Positions 1-11,592 of a DNA stretch of 64,000 nucleotides are shown here, one piece after another. The notes beneath the pieces were generated by a model. The model was given only the letters and a program-made list of their open reading frames with translations, was not told where the DNA came from and did no database searches. The stretch comes from Pohlia nutans (taxonomy: Eukaryota; Streptophyta; Bryopsida; Bryales; Mniaceae): contig CM040085.1 in assembly GCA_022496805.1 (NCBI GenBank), positions 21,295,811 to 21,359,810 of the forward strand. The letters run 5' to 3'. Position 1 is the stretch's first letter. The number at the start of each line of letters is the position of its first letter. Position numbers and translations under genes: made by a program.

Positions 1-1
1 C

Positions 2-3000
2 GATAGCAGACCCGATAAATGTTTTACGACCAGCCGGGCGGTGAAGACTGGAAAAGCTAATGCCTGCAGTGGTAAAATATTTGTCACCTCTGCACCTGAT
101 CACTTTGGCCCCATTACAGCTGAACATGATCCCACCCGAGGTCAAGGGGTTCTGGTGGGTGAGTTCTGGGAGGATCGCATGGAATGCAGGCAGTGGGGTG
201 CGCATCTTCCTCATGTCGCAGGCATTGCAGGGCAGTCAGATTACGGGTCACAGTCTGTTGCACTTTCTGGCGGTTATGAAGATGATGAGGATCATGGCGA
301 GTGGTTTTTGTACACAGGAAGGTGTGGTTTACATAGCCAGATATCTTGGGAATGTCACGGTGGGGGGTTAGGGGCTCTACTGCGGCACGTTGTATTCGAA
401 TTACAATTCCATTTTATACCCACTGATTGTCGTGATATGATTGCAGCGGCGGGAGGGATTTGAGTGGTAACAAGCGCACCAACAAAGAGCAATCGTTCGA
501 TCAGAAGTTTGACAAGATGAATGAGGCATTGCGCGTCAGTTGCAAGCAGGGTTATCCTGTTCGTGTTGTGAGGTATGTATCGCGTTTTTTCTTGTTTCTA
601 GCAATAGCCCAGCCCTACAGGAATTGTAGTTACTACGTTACGACCTCTCGAAATGCAGTACCCTTCGTTCAGTAAACCAGGTATTTTAGCTATTGAGACG
701 GCAGGGAGGCATGAAGTTACTATTGTTTACATTACATGCTTGTAGTGAAAATCACATATTGGATGTGAAGATACTATTAGCTTTCGACTACTGGATAACT
801 TTGGTCTTGTTCACTGCTCAGGTCACATAAAGAGAAGCGGTCTAATTATGCCCCAGAGGCAGGTGTACGATACGATGGTGTCTACAGGATCGAGAAGTGT
901 TGGCGCAAGAAGGGGATGCAGGCAAGTTCGGCGCCCAATTGTTGATACATTAGGCCAATGTTAACTTGTACATTACTGGGCACGTATGAAAGCTGACTGG
1001 GTTGCTGTTTTTCTCTTCAATGACTGCAGGGCCCTAAGGTCTGTCGTTATCTGTTTGTCCGTTGCGACAACGAGCCCGCTCCTTGGACAAGGTTCTTGTC
1101 GATATCTTGTGTTCATGTGTCTGCAGCATTATAAATTTCTTGTATCAATCACAGGGTGTTAGCAAGTCCCGTCTGTGGTAAAATCTGTGCTCACATGCTT
1201 GAAGTGTTTAATTAAATTTCAAGTTATCAATTATGTTCAAGGACCGGTGCTTGAATTCTTTTTATTTCACTGCCTCCATTAAACTTTACTAAATGCACTG
1301 TTTTTCAATTGTTTTATTTGTACATTGTCTTACAAGTAGAGGGTTGAATACACTTACAGTAGCTGCAATATAGATGTCTGATTTTGATTGCAAATATAAC
1401 TAAGGATGAATTTATTCACAAAGACCACGAGGTTCGTACTAACATGCTCAGCTCTGTGTTCTAGTGATGAGCATGGAGATCGACCAAGACCCATTCCTGT
1501 GGTAGACGAGCTAAAGTCCGCAACTGATGTATTTGAAAGAAAGGCACAACCTGCCTGGGCTTACGAGGTATGCTACTTTGCAATGAAGTCGCAGTACATT
1601 GTACAATCGTAACAAGCGTGAGTATTTTTGTGTCTAATTTAGAGTTCTGAAAATCTCTTATCTGAAATTCTGAGGCGCACATTCAGTCCCCTGTGAATTT
1701 GTTTCAGTAAAGGTAAATTGTACTCAAGCTCTGTTGAACAACGTAGTTTTCCTTTTTGTGTCAACAGCGAGGTCAACTGTTTATTGTGATAGTCGTGATT
1801 GAAGCGCTTTATGTTTTGAAGGAGGGGGCAGGATGGGGTTGGACCCGGCCACCTCCGGTTAGCAGGAAGTCTTTAGGAGGTGGCCCGAGTGAGGCAACAC
1901 AAAAACGAAAACAGCTCAGCGTCCAGCAACGTCTACTCAAAGGTGGCAATTTTAACCACATAATGTCGGTCTCTTTTGTTGATCACACATAAAGCTTTTC
2001 ATTTGTACACGTCGCTAGAATATGGGTGTCTTATTTTATTATTATTCCTCAAACCATATGCAACCGACCTCTATTTTGTGACTTGGAAATTTCCTGGGGA
2101 ACTAAATAATGGATCAGCTACTCATTCTCTGGTTTATAATGTTCTGCAGTGGGCCTTGTGGATAGTTTCATTATTGTCTCCCTGAGTTGACTGTCTGTGC
2201 CTTGCAGAATTCGGTTGCAATGCCTGCCGAAAAGTACTGAACCAGCCACTCTCCATGCCTTGTGGTCACAATTTCTGCAAGGCCTGCTTGGATTCTGTGT
2301 TTGCTGGTCAAGATTCTTCGAGAGAGCGAAAAGGTGTTTCTGGTCGCAGTCTTCGAACTCAGAAAGTAGTTAAGCGCTGTCCTAACTGCAAAGCAGATAT
2401 TAGCGACTTCCTTGTGTCACCTCAGGTACAGCGCTTGCTATGATCTTTGTTATTATGCACATCAACATTGTCCTCAGGGTGTTTTCCTGTAATGGCAACA
2501 TCCACATCTCCCAATTTATCAGACGGTGATCCTTACCAAGTGCTGTTCTCTTTCTCACTCATCTCTGTTATGTATCAGATCAACAGACAGATGGAAGAGA
2601 TTATACAGACACTGCAGGATAATGCAAAGGACGAGCAGGAGGCAGGAGAAGACTCTAAACCAGGTATGCTTAGCTAGGTGTTTTGAATTTCACACTAAGA
2701 CATACAATCCAATCTAAAAAGCGTTGAGATAGATCTGAAGATGAAATTTTTGCTTTGTATTTTGTCTGATTATAGTAACTCTCGCAGAAGATGATGACGG
2801 AACGGAAGCGGATCTTCAATCAGAAATGAAAACAACCATCATGGACCCTTGTGATTCAGCGGATACAATGCCTGAAGTTGCTGATGCTCTTTCAAATGGT
2901 CATACTTCCCCCATGGATGCTACAACTGAACTACCTTCAGTTACTGTAAATACCCCTAATGTTGAAACACCTCAAAGCACTGCGGCACCTAATTCCACTG

Positions 3001-3931
3001 CAGATCCTGCCTTCTTGGAAATCTGTCAGGCCTTTCCCGAATATTCAGAAGATCTACTTCGCAGTATGCTGGTATGTGCTGCTATCTTCAAGCTATTTTC
3101 CTAGCACTCAGAGCAAGCTGTTCTAACCTCTGAAAAACTACATGTGCCCAACTTCCCATGCTCGTAAAGTGTTTGCTGCATGTTGAGAAAATCATAACCG
3201 GTGAAAAGTTCAGGATGCTTCTCTGGGGCAAAAGACTACAGATTAATTAAGAAAGCAACACTGCACAGAAGTTTGTAGATGAAAGTTTAGGCAAGCTTTT
3301 ATATTCTTGGCTCAGTCTGTGCCTTGTGTCTCAGTAGAGTTTAAATTTGTCCGGATGTAATTGTATAATGGTTATCTTGAAATTTGAATCCGGTACCACG
3401 TTTCAGTGATCAGGATCTTACCATGAAGCAAATTTGCAGGCTGATCAAGAAGGTGATATCACGGAGTTGAAGAATCTACTTCTTGCGCTGAAGAAGCAAC
3501 AGAAGCAATCACAGTCTCGCGGACGAGGTAGGCCCAAAAAAGGTTGTCCTTCTGGGAGTGAAGAGGCAACGGTCAACGGTAATGGTCATTGCAGCATGAG
3601 TGGGGTTAAAGAGGCACGGGTGAATGGGAACGATCATGGAAGCAGTGAACAAATTGAGAATGTAGTGGCTACTGGTAAAGGTCCGAGTGGAGAATCTACG
3701 CAGTGTAGCACTGAAGAGAACGGTGTTAATACGAGAGAGTCAACTCCAGCGTCAGAGAAGGCCAAGAAATCCGACAAGAGGCAACGCGAAGATGAAGATC
3801 CCAAGTCAAACGGCCGCAAAAGAACTCGTGCCCCTCTAGTTGAGTTGCCACCTAGAGTTATGCGCACTCGTGGATGCAAGGAAACCAAGGTCAACCATGT
3901 GGAGCTGAGTTCAGACGATGATTTTCAGTGA
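2..3931 (+). CDS. ORTH/VIM: ORTHRUS/VIM-type E3 ubiquitin ligase (UHRF-like), 5'-truncated by window edge
   Basis: This family binds hemimethylated DNA and maintains CpG methylation in plant nuclei. Exons: 2-321, 447-572, 822-921, 1030-1091, 1465-1567, 1822-1942, 2208-2425, 2579-2663, 2776(or 2788)-3071, 3440-3931; all joins keep frame. Exons 1-4 encode the SRA-YDG domain, with ECRQWG, HVAGIAGQ, DHGEWFLYTG, GGRDLSGNKRT and VRYDGVYRIEKCW. The 2208-2425 exon encodes a C3HC4 RING (CNAC, CGHNFC, CKAC, CPNC). The N-terminal PHD and first RING typical of the family must lie left of the window. The last exon encodes a basic, low-complexity tail with an AT-hook-like RGRGRPKK and a KR-rich nuclear signal, ending at TGA 3929-3931. 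The 921/922 junction is a GC-AG intron. Family assignment is very secure; individual splice sites are inferred. Confidence 0.93.
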
Positions 3932-4539
3932 ATTGCGAAATTGATAGTCTTGCTACAATCTGGTGTAGAGAATCCACACCAGCAATTTGTCGTGTGCTAA
4001 AAGTAGTGCACGACACTTCCTGATCAATTAGGCCCAGTTACATTCATGGTCTTGGTTAGTGGCATGTGTGCACAACCAGACCAGCTAGTGCTTTTTTGGG
4101 GAAATTTTGTATTTTGAATGGTCTCCTGATTCTAGGCGAATGGCCAAGCGTAGGCCAACATAGATGACAAGTGTCTTATTCATGATTGATAAAATTCATT
4201 GACAATTGGCTGAAGTTCCAGCCGTCGAAATCTACAATTTGTGATGAAATACACGGCGATACAGCCACTGTTTTGTAAAGTTCCATGACGATGTTACCAC
4301 AAATTACTAGGAAGGTCCAGTTGTTTCAGGAACTAAAGAGAATCGTTAGGAAGAAAAACCCTATGCATATGTCAGATTTGTCGTAAATTAGTGAGAATTT
4401 TAATTGAAGAGTGACACAGGAATGACCATAGTCTACTTTGTCAAATCTGCTCGCCAAATTCAATTTTGGTTTATTAATTATGTAACAAACGTACCTACGT
4501 ACTTGCTTGTTAAAGCCAATTTTGGCCTTCAATCATGTA

Positions 4540-4939
4540 CACTGAATGGCGTATTTAGCGTCCATGGACACGGACACTTTAGTAAAATAGTAGCATAATA
4601 TATACAACAGACACAATTAGCGTCCATTGACACGGACACTTTAGTAAAATAGTAACATAATATATACAACACAGACACAATTACGAGGGTGATATAATGT
4701 CCTCGTAAAAAAAAAGTGAATGTAGTGTTCCAATGATATATGACAACTTTATAATACATATGGCATGCCACCTCATGTCACTCTCATTACTTGGAAAGTA
4801 CATGGCACTTTTAATGAAAATGAGAATGACAAGTGGCAAACTCCTATGTAGTGTCAAGGGATACTACTTTTTTTCATCTTTGAACGAATTATGGTGAAAA
4901 ACATCAATTCTCCCCGAACACTAAATACGCCATTTAGTG
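4540..4939. mobile_element. CACTA-like MITE (about 400 bp)
   Basis: The ends are inverted copies: CACTGAATGGCGTATTTAG on the left and the complement of CACTAAATGGCGTATTTAG on the right. CACTA-starting termini suggest the CACTA (En/Spm) superfamily. No clean 3-bp target duplication is visible, so boundaries may be off by a few bases. It lies just downstream of the ORTH gene and contains a two-copy tandem repeat. No coding capacity is seen. Confidence 0.55.
4556..4683. repeat. Two-copy tandem repeat, about 62-66 bp per unit
   Basis: Two adjacent near-identical units each begin with TAGCGTCCAT and contain GACACGGACACTTTAGTAAA followed by an AT-rich tail with ATATATACAAC. They sit inside the CACTA-like element at 4540-4939. 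Confidence 0.85.
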
Positions 4940-5689
4940 TAGTAAATGCATGAAATAATCCTAATAACTTGTTTGTCAAATTCAAGTTTTTGCCTTCAGC
5001 TATACAAGAGTGACTCTAGTACATTCATGGATTATCGACATGACACCAGGACAATGTCAAAGGATTAGGCAGAGGGTGAACCAGACGAGAAAGAGCGCTA
5101 CCGATGGTGCCCCAATCGCTACCATGTCATCGGTTGGTGCCGATGCAAAGCCCAACCGGTGTCGTCCAGTAGATGCCTTGACCGAGGCTCTTGTTGTACG
5201 GCTTTGGGACATTGAACCTACCTCAAAAATTTCCGTGCCTGAAAGATAAACACATTAGCTCCGAACCGGACCTTATACTGTTGGGCAACTAGGATTCCAT
5301 TTGGCAACCTCCGGAACCTCGAAATGACAACTTCCAGTTTCGGGGGTGGTCTAGAGCCCGACTAGAATTGCTCTAAACACAATGCCTCATGTTTAACACC
5401 AATATATAATTGGCCTAGGATAATTGACACTCTGTGATTTAAAATAATAAATTGGTGGTCTATTATTTAGAGACCGGATTCATAGGAAGTTTTTATCCTA
5501 AAAAATACCCAATGTGCCACAAAGATATCAATTTTGATTCCAAATTTTTATCTCACCTTGCACAATTTTATCTCCAGTGGTAATTGTATTAAAAAGAAAG
5601 GTGGAAGAAATCTATGTATAAAATACAAACAAGGAAATTTTCAACTCTATTTTTGCATTTTTTTGTCTCCTTTTTAAATCATTTGTTAA

Positions 5690-5690
<1 letters not shown>

Positions 5691-5723
<33 letters not shown>
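5691..5723. repeat. (TTA)n microsatellite
   Basis: Uninterrupted TTA/ATT trinucleotide run of about eleven units in AT-rich intergenic DNA. Confidence 0.95.
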
Positions 5724-5726
<3 letters not shown>

Positions 5727-6797
5727 TTATTTTTTAACTTTTCCCTAACTAATCCAAAAACTTGCCAAGTATTTCATAAGTTCTAGAAGAATGGTGATCA
5801 CATTAGGGCAAACATGTTACTCTGTATGGACAAGGTGTGAATTTTTTTCCAAAAACAAAACTGTCCATTGGGTGTTGGATCTCCCAATTGGCCAATTATG
5901 TTTGATAAAAGGTTAGTTAGGTGACAAATCATTTGAAATAAATAATGATCGCAGCTCCTACCACTCTCGCTAATTATTTCATAATTTGTCATGCAATGAC
6001 TATTATCTAATTGACAACAACAAAACATTCGAGCTTTTTTTTATTTGGATGTTTTATTCTATAAAATAAATAAATAAAAGTAAAGAATTTATGCTTCATT
6101 TTGAAGTTGTTATGAAATAAGAGTTTGTTGGTTCTAAATTCCAAGGATTATGATAAAAAAATACTCCTTGAGAAAATGAGTATACTTGACCTACGATGTT
6201 TGATTTCATAAAAGTCAAAACTTCAATTAAAAAAAAACCAATAGAGCATTTTTTTTATATTGATAAAGGCTTAAAACATTAAATGAGTGAAAATAGCAAG
6301 TCTTTGTACACAAAAGATATAATTTTTTTTTGGGAGTTAGAGGTTTACCTTATAAGGATGCTAGAGCTAAAAGATGGTTTATGAATGTGTAGAAAAACAG
6401 GAGGTGTTTATGAAAATAAGAGTTTTACTAATGCGAATGAAATTGGAGCTCTCTACCCAACCGTAGAGGTATGATCAAGATATGACCAAGAGCCTCACCC
6501 TCGAGCTCTTATACAATTGGTCTAAGTGACTTAAACCATTCACATCAAGTGTGAACACACGTAGTCAATTACCTACAAGACTACAGCTATTACCATCATA
6601 ACAGCTACCACCGCCATAAGGGCTATGACGATTATGACGGCTACTACAGCAACTATGCCTACGCCGCCTACAAGTTGTTAAGTAACAACTTTGTCAAAGT
6701 ACATAATTAACACATGTTCTAATAGAAATTATTAACATGGTAAATGTATTTTTAACAGAATGGTCAAGCAATTCCTCTTCATAGCAAAAAATGAATG

Positions 6798-6965
6798 AAT
6801 CTCATTCACATAGATAAAAACTCTAGTTCTTTTTTGAAGTTGACATGAACAAAGTGATTGTTCGTTTTGACAATGAGTCAGTGCCCATAGGACAAAGGGC
6901 CATTAGTGCAAGACTACCCTCCCCTTCCAAGAATAGATACTTTAGTGACCAATAACAAATACTAG
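6798..6965 (-). repeat. Dispersed retroelement-like repeat with TAGA/TCTA-associated end
   Basis: This copy resembles the complement of 16800-16975. Shared motifs are TAGATA-rich sequence, then a TGAAG..GACATGAACAAAGTG block, then TGCCCATAGGACAAAGGGCC. Read on the minus strand the element ends in a TCTA microsatellite, as some SINE/LINE 3' ends do. Partial copies lie at 25703-25775, 31862-31897 and 55488-55555. Confidence 0.5.
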
Positions 6966-6984
6966 TAACAAACAGTAACCCTAA

Positions 6985-7075
6985 ATGAGTGGTTACATCT
7001 AGTTAGAGTATGGTATTGAAATTAGTTTTGTTGGTGATCGCCAAATTATGGTTTCAAATCTCATTCATTTTTTCT
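6985..7075 (+). repeat. Possible tRNA-derived SINE head
   Basis: A box-A-like TAGTTAGAGTATGGTATTG is followed about 35 bases later by a box-B-like GGTTTCAAATCTC. The spacing fits a tRNA-type internal promoter, but the arms do not fold into a good tRNA. Weak call. Confidence 0.25.
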
Positions 7076-8461
7076 TCTGAAGCTTTGTGAATGGTATATC
7101 AACATCATTGAGTCCAAGTCATGTTAATTATTTTTAAAATTTTCTATGGAGCTTTGTTTTTAAAAAAAAAACAACATACAATATTAATAGTGTATTTCAG
7201 CATTTTTAGCTTTTTGTTTCTAAAAAATTATTTTGACCTTTAAAAATGGTATTTTTAGCATTTAAGCAAAATCAATCAAATTAAGTTGCTTCAAGACTTT
7301 TCAAAAATCCTAAGAATAAATTATTTATTGCAATTTGAAAGCGTATAACCATGTTACACAGAAAGTTATAACTATATGGAAAGTTTGTTTATACAATGAT
7401 GTTTTTATCATCATATATATTTAATACATATGGTGAAATTTTGCTATGAATGTTATTCACTTTTGAAAAATAAAATAAAAATAATTTTCAATTTATAGAA
7501 TACATGATTTCATTTTTTTTTAAACAATAAAATAATTTTGGTTCATATATAGTCACAAAATGGACATAGCATAATAGGGCAGTGCAATGGAGCACTCTTT
7601 TGAAAAGTGAATCAAAAGAGAATCTTCACTTAGATCCACTTTTTAAAGTAATGAAGGAATGCCGTTTGTATTTCATGAATTTTGGGACTACCGTGTCATT
7701 GCCACATAAACTTAGTTTTTAACTGTAACTAGACTGTGGTCCCATTGCAAAAGGGTGTTGGCTCCCACTAATCTATTATGCTATAGAACATATAGACTTT
7801 GACTAATTGTTATAGGTTCGGGTTAAGACCAATGGGCTCCATCGTGTTTTATAAAAAATAAAATAGAAAATTATTCATTAATTTTAAATAAACAAAAGAA
7901 AACCGTTTCTAAGGTCTTAGACAACATAATGTTCTTAAGCCCTTGCAGGACCCCACCCTTTACACCATAGGAAAACCGCAAATAAAATAATTCAACTCTC
8001 CAACCCTTGTTGTTTGGCCTGGCTGAAGTTAGATAAAATGCTCTGCAATTCCACCAATCCCTTGACAGTTGCTTGAGATTTCGAGGTGCAAACAGTGGGC
8101 CTTTAAAGAACGTTATGAAGGGCCACCTTTACATGGCCCATTCACACCAAGCCCCTTCCGCACTTGCATCTGCGTTCCCGAAATGAAGGAAGGTAAAATT
8201 GAGAAGCAAAAAAATATTCAAAGCCTTGTCTTTTCTTGCTGCAAATACTATTCAAACACTGTACAACTGCATTACAATGCTATGCTCCTTTTTTTGCGTT
8301 GCATTCCTTTCTATCATGCGTTAGAGTAATTTCTAATTGCGTATTTTATATTTGTTGATTGACAACAGATTCCCTCAAAGTTACCTGACGCATGCATGCG
8401 GCAACATTGGTGTATGTGAATGGACCAACAGTTTGGTGCACAAAGGTCCCGTGAAATTTAA

Positions 8462-9040
8462 CCCCTAAACGTCAGAGCGTCCAGAAAGTGACGACTAACA
8501 GATTCAAACCCTTCTCACGTTCTCATCAATGCTTGGATGAAAGTCATCCAATTTTTTGGAGATTCTTCACCAAGTTGTTGTCTTATCTAATGGTTGGATT
8601 TAGTCATACTTGATTACATATTTTTCTAAAATTACAAATGTAGAAGTATGTCAAGTCGTTGACCAAGCCAAAATTGCATTGACTGTAGTTCAAAAGTGAC
8701 CTTACAAAAATGAGGTCATAGATTTAAGAAACACAAGAATTTCAAAGAATCACCATGTTTAAGAGTATCTCATTTCAAATTCATTCCAACAAATTTTACT
8801 CAAAAAATATTAAATTTTTGTTTGTAATCGAATTTAGAAGGAATTTTTAATTTTAACTTTCAAATTTTATAATTAAATATTGGTGATAGTATTAGTGAAT
8901 CAAACCGTACGGATGGAATCTAAAATTCAAAATCTAGAACTTTCATATGTATATCAATTCCAAAATATTCTTCTAAATAGTACTTTATGATGATTTTTCT
9001 CAAATTGTCAATTTCAGGGACACCCTGGTACGTTTAGGGG
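8462..9040. mobile_element. TTAA-flanked piggyBac-like MITE (579 bp)
   Basis: It is flanked by TTAA at 8458-8461 and 9041-9044. Ends are CCCCTAAACGT on the left and the complement of CCCCTAAACGTACC on the right. There is no coding capacity. A second copy of the same family at 38256-39500 carries another element inserted at the site matching TTAA 8724-8727 here, so this copy is the unoccupied form of that site. Confidence 0.8.
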
Positions 9041-9315
9041 TTAAAGGAATTGAAATGCTCATGGCCACATATTCTGTGTACCTAAAAAAATTAGTAGGTC
9101 ATCGAAAATTTGGCTTTTCTTGCCAAACTGAGATCAGATGCCTCAAACGGCTCAAAGACAAAATTTCAATCAAAAACTAAGATCCTCATTCAAGACTCTA
9201 GCGGGACCAAATAGATAAAAGGTGTCTCAGGGCCACTTTTCCAAAAGGAAATTAAAGCCCCACTCCAACCGAAAGTGAAACCCACCAAGCAATAATTTTG
9301 ATGGATCACAGCAGA

Positions 9316-9465
9316 CACAACATTCAGTAGCCTTCATGCACTTTGCTCATCATTTTGAACCTTCACTCGTCTACTTAGCTATTGATGAAGTACTGTTGGG
9401 TGTGGAATATTCCACACCATCTACTGTAGAGCCAAGGCAAAGACAGTGCATGCTACTGAATGTTA
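9316..9465. repeat. Foldback repeat with ACATTCAGTAG-type ends (about 150 bp)
   Basis: Inverted ends: AACATTCAGTAGCCTTCATG on the left and GCATGCTACTGAATGTTATG on the right. The inner part contains TGTTGGGTGTGGAATAT, shared with 14055-14200. Related ends occur near 19658, 20126, 40431 and 40884. The superfamily is not resolved. Confidence 0.5.
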
Positions 9466-9758
9466 TGGAATGCAATTCCATTGTCCGATAATGGACTTTT
9501 GTCGGTTGTTCACAGAATGGGTTCCTCCAAAAATTGGAATATTATTAGAACAATAATTTCCTCACTAAACCCGGAGAATTTGCCACCTCAGCACTCGCTG
9601 GTTAAAGTTAGTGTCCACCTCTTGGGACAAAGAAACTAGTTGGTGGGTGGTGATTAGGGGTATTCACAGATGGCGATGACACCACTGAGAGAGTCACTTG
9701 ATTCTTCGCTAGTTTCAGGTGGCACAACAAGTGAAAACCGCGGGTTTTGAGTACTTAA

Positions 9759-10020
9759 CCCTTAAAGGACCTGCCCAATGATTCATCGTTTCAAAATGAC
9801 AAATTCAATCAATTATATTGTGAAAAATATAATTCATATGGAATATATATATATATCTATATATATATATATATATATATCATCGGAGTCAATGAAGAAC
9901 ATTGCATGTGTGAGTCAAAATGCTAGTAAATTTGAACAAAAGGAAATCCACATAAAACCTACTCAAACCTAATTAAATAAATATGACGGGCCCAATTCAA
10001 ACTTCTTGATCCTTTAGGAG
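9759..10020. mobile_element. TTAA-flanked piggyBac-like MITE (262 bp)
   Basis: TTAA at 9755-9758 and 10021-10024. Left end CCCTTAAAGGACC, right end the complement of CTCCTAAAGGATC. The body resembles 57305-57535 and, inverted, 58618-58835, which defines one short subfamily. A TA microsatellite lies inside. Confidence 0.75.
9845..9880. repeat. (TA)n microsatellite
   Basis: Alternating TA run with one or two C interruptions, inside the MITE at 9759-10020. Confidence 0.95.
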
Positions 10021-10111
10021 TTAAATCTCTTTCAGAAGGTGGCAGACTTCATTCTCGATGAGATTTCGATGCCTTATTTTTTGAAATGGTTTCAAAATCT
10101 TGTCTTGTAGC

Positions 10112-10190
10112 AGGGCTGTGGAGCCAATGAGAGCGCTCGTACCTTTTGCGTGATCTGAATTTGGGTTCGGGTCCTTTAGCAGTGCCATTC
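10112..10190 (+). repeat. tRNA-derived SINE head, possible
   Basis: The stretch GTGGAGCCAATGAGAGCGCT resembles a box A, and GGGTTCGGGTCC at about 10163-10174 resembles a box B, in tRNA-like order and spacing. No full tRNA cloverleaf is evident, so a SINE head is more likely than a functional tRNA gene. Confidence 0.35.
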
Positions 10191-10551
10191 ACATAATCTT
10201 GTCATGTATTTCAGTTAGACATTTACAAGGGAGTGCACATGTTTTAAAGTTTCTCCCATTAAACATGCCAGATTATCCACGAAGACATATAGTGCTGGAA
10301 ATCTTGCATTGTCAATACCTCTATTGAGAGAATGTGGCTCTTTCTCCATCTTTTTAGGCTCTCTTTTTCACATTTGTAAGAGTCATTAAAAAATTTAAAT
10401 GTTCCATTTGCCAAACCACTAACCTTTCCTTTTTCCAATTGTGCCTCCAACCAAGCTTGTCATCAGATTAGAACTTCATGCAAATTAGCAACGCTTGTTG
10501 GCTAACTTCTTCTGCCCAAATGGCACCAAGAGAATTAAATCCATCAGTTAA

Positions 10552-11285
10552 CCCTTAAACGTTGTTGCAGCCATATACTAGCAGATGGATGTAACTTATC
10601 CAAAGTGAATTAAAGTATCACAAAGTGGATGAAGGATTTTTCATTCAATTCTTTTGTAAAGGCTCTTTGTTGGTCATGTCACCTCTTCAAGTTAAATTAA
10701 GGTCATTTAAGCTATTTTTTGGATTTTACATGGGGTCCCAATCACAAAAAGAGTAGTAAAAACGGTTCACCATGTAGTGTATTTTGGATTTTTTGTTGTT
10801 TCTTGCATAAATTAAATTTAGACCATGAATATGAGTTATATTGCATTTGAGCTGAACCAACAAAATGAAGCTTGTGGAGTCTAGTTTCTACTCCATTTTG
10901 AATTTTTGAAAACTTTGAAAATTGAGCGTTTTATTGGAGTTACAAGTTTGGTGGGTATTATCATGGTGTAGGGAATCATTCTAAATTTAGATACACATAT
11001 GATTTTCATTATTGTATTATTCTCATTGTTATTTACACCTTGGGTAAAAGAATCAGAAGTTTTGAGTACATTTTGTAATTGATATGAATATTCTTTACAA
11101 TCACTTCAAAAAATCATAGTAATTTCAAATTTTCACCAAAATTGATAAAAATTTCATGATTTATAGTAGACACGTGGCTTTATCTACTAAAAGTATGAAG
11201 TTAAATTCTTATATTATTTATAGTGCCAAAATTTAGTATGACAGGAAAAGCAAGATTCCATAATCGTAGGCCAGACATTTAAGGG
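10552..11285. mobile_element. TTAA-flanked piggyBac-like MITE (734 bp)
   Basis: TTAA at 10548-10551 and 11286-11289. Left end CCCTTAAACGTTG, right end the complement of CCCTTAAATGTCTGG. No coding capacity is seen. Confidence 0.7.
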
Positions 11286-11592
11286 TTAAAGCAGAGTGCA
11301 TGGACTCAGATCATCCAGCACTCCTATACACCAAAGCATACCATTATGTCAATTTATAGTGGATTTCAGAGGCTCTCCTACACAGACAGTTCAGTTTGAG
11401 AAACCCAGTTGAGTTTGTAAACTCAACGTCCTTACGGGTGCGCAAGTATGATTGAGTTGAGTTTTCTGATGGTTGAGTTTTGTTTTCAACAAGATAAGAG
11501 AGAGAGCTATACTTGTACTTGAATCATCATTTTGTTTCATGGCTTGACTCATTGTATATGGTCTCTCAAATGATCTCAAAAGCAGTATTTAA

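Larger units (their letters stand above)
4940..8457. other. AT-rich intergenic stretch without a supported gene
   Basis: Open frames here are short, carry no recognisable domain and differ in base composition from the neighbouring exons. The stretch includes a TTA microsatellite, a dispersed repeat copy at 6798-6965 and a possible SINE head near 7000. Confidence 0.6.

Noticed and set aside
6580..6690. Tyrosine/glycine-rich open stretch (GYDDYDGYYSNYAYAAYK)
   Set aside because: No start codon, about 45 codons between stops, and it looks like a degenerate GGCTAC-type simple repeat.
8458..9044. Reading the TTAA elements as Tourist/Harbinger with 3-bp TTA/TAA duplications
   Set aside because: The fourth base is also conserved on both sides in all eleven paired members, and the empty site at 8724-8727 shows a single 4-base TTAA. 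Harbinger ends usually begin with G, not CCC.
10112..10190. A functional tRNA gene
   Set aside because: Box-like motifs exist but acceptor and anticodon arms do not pair convincingly; a SINE head is the better reading.
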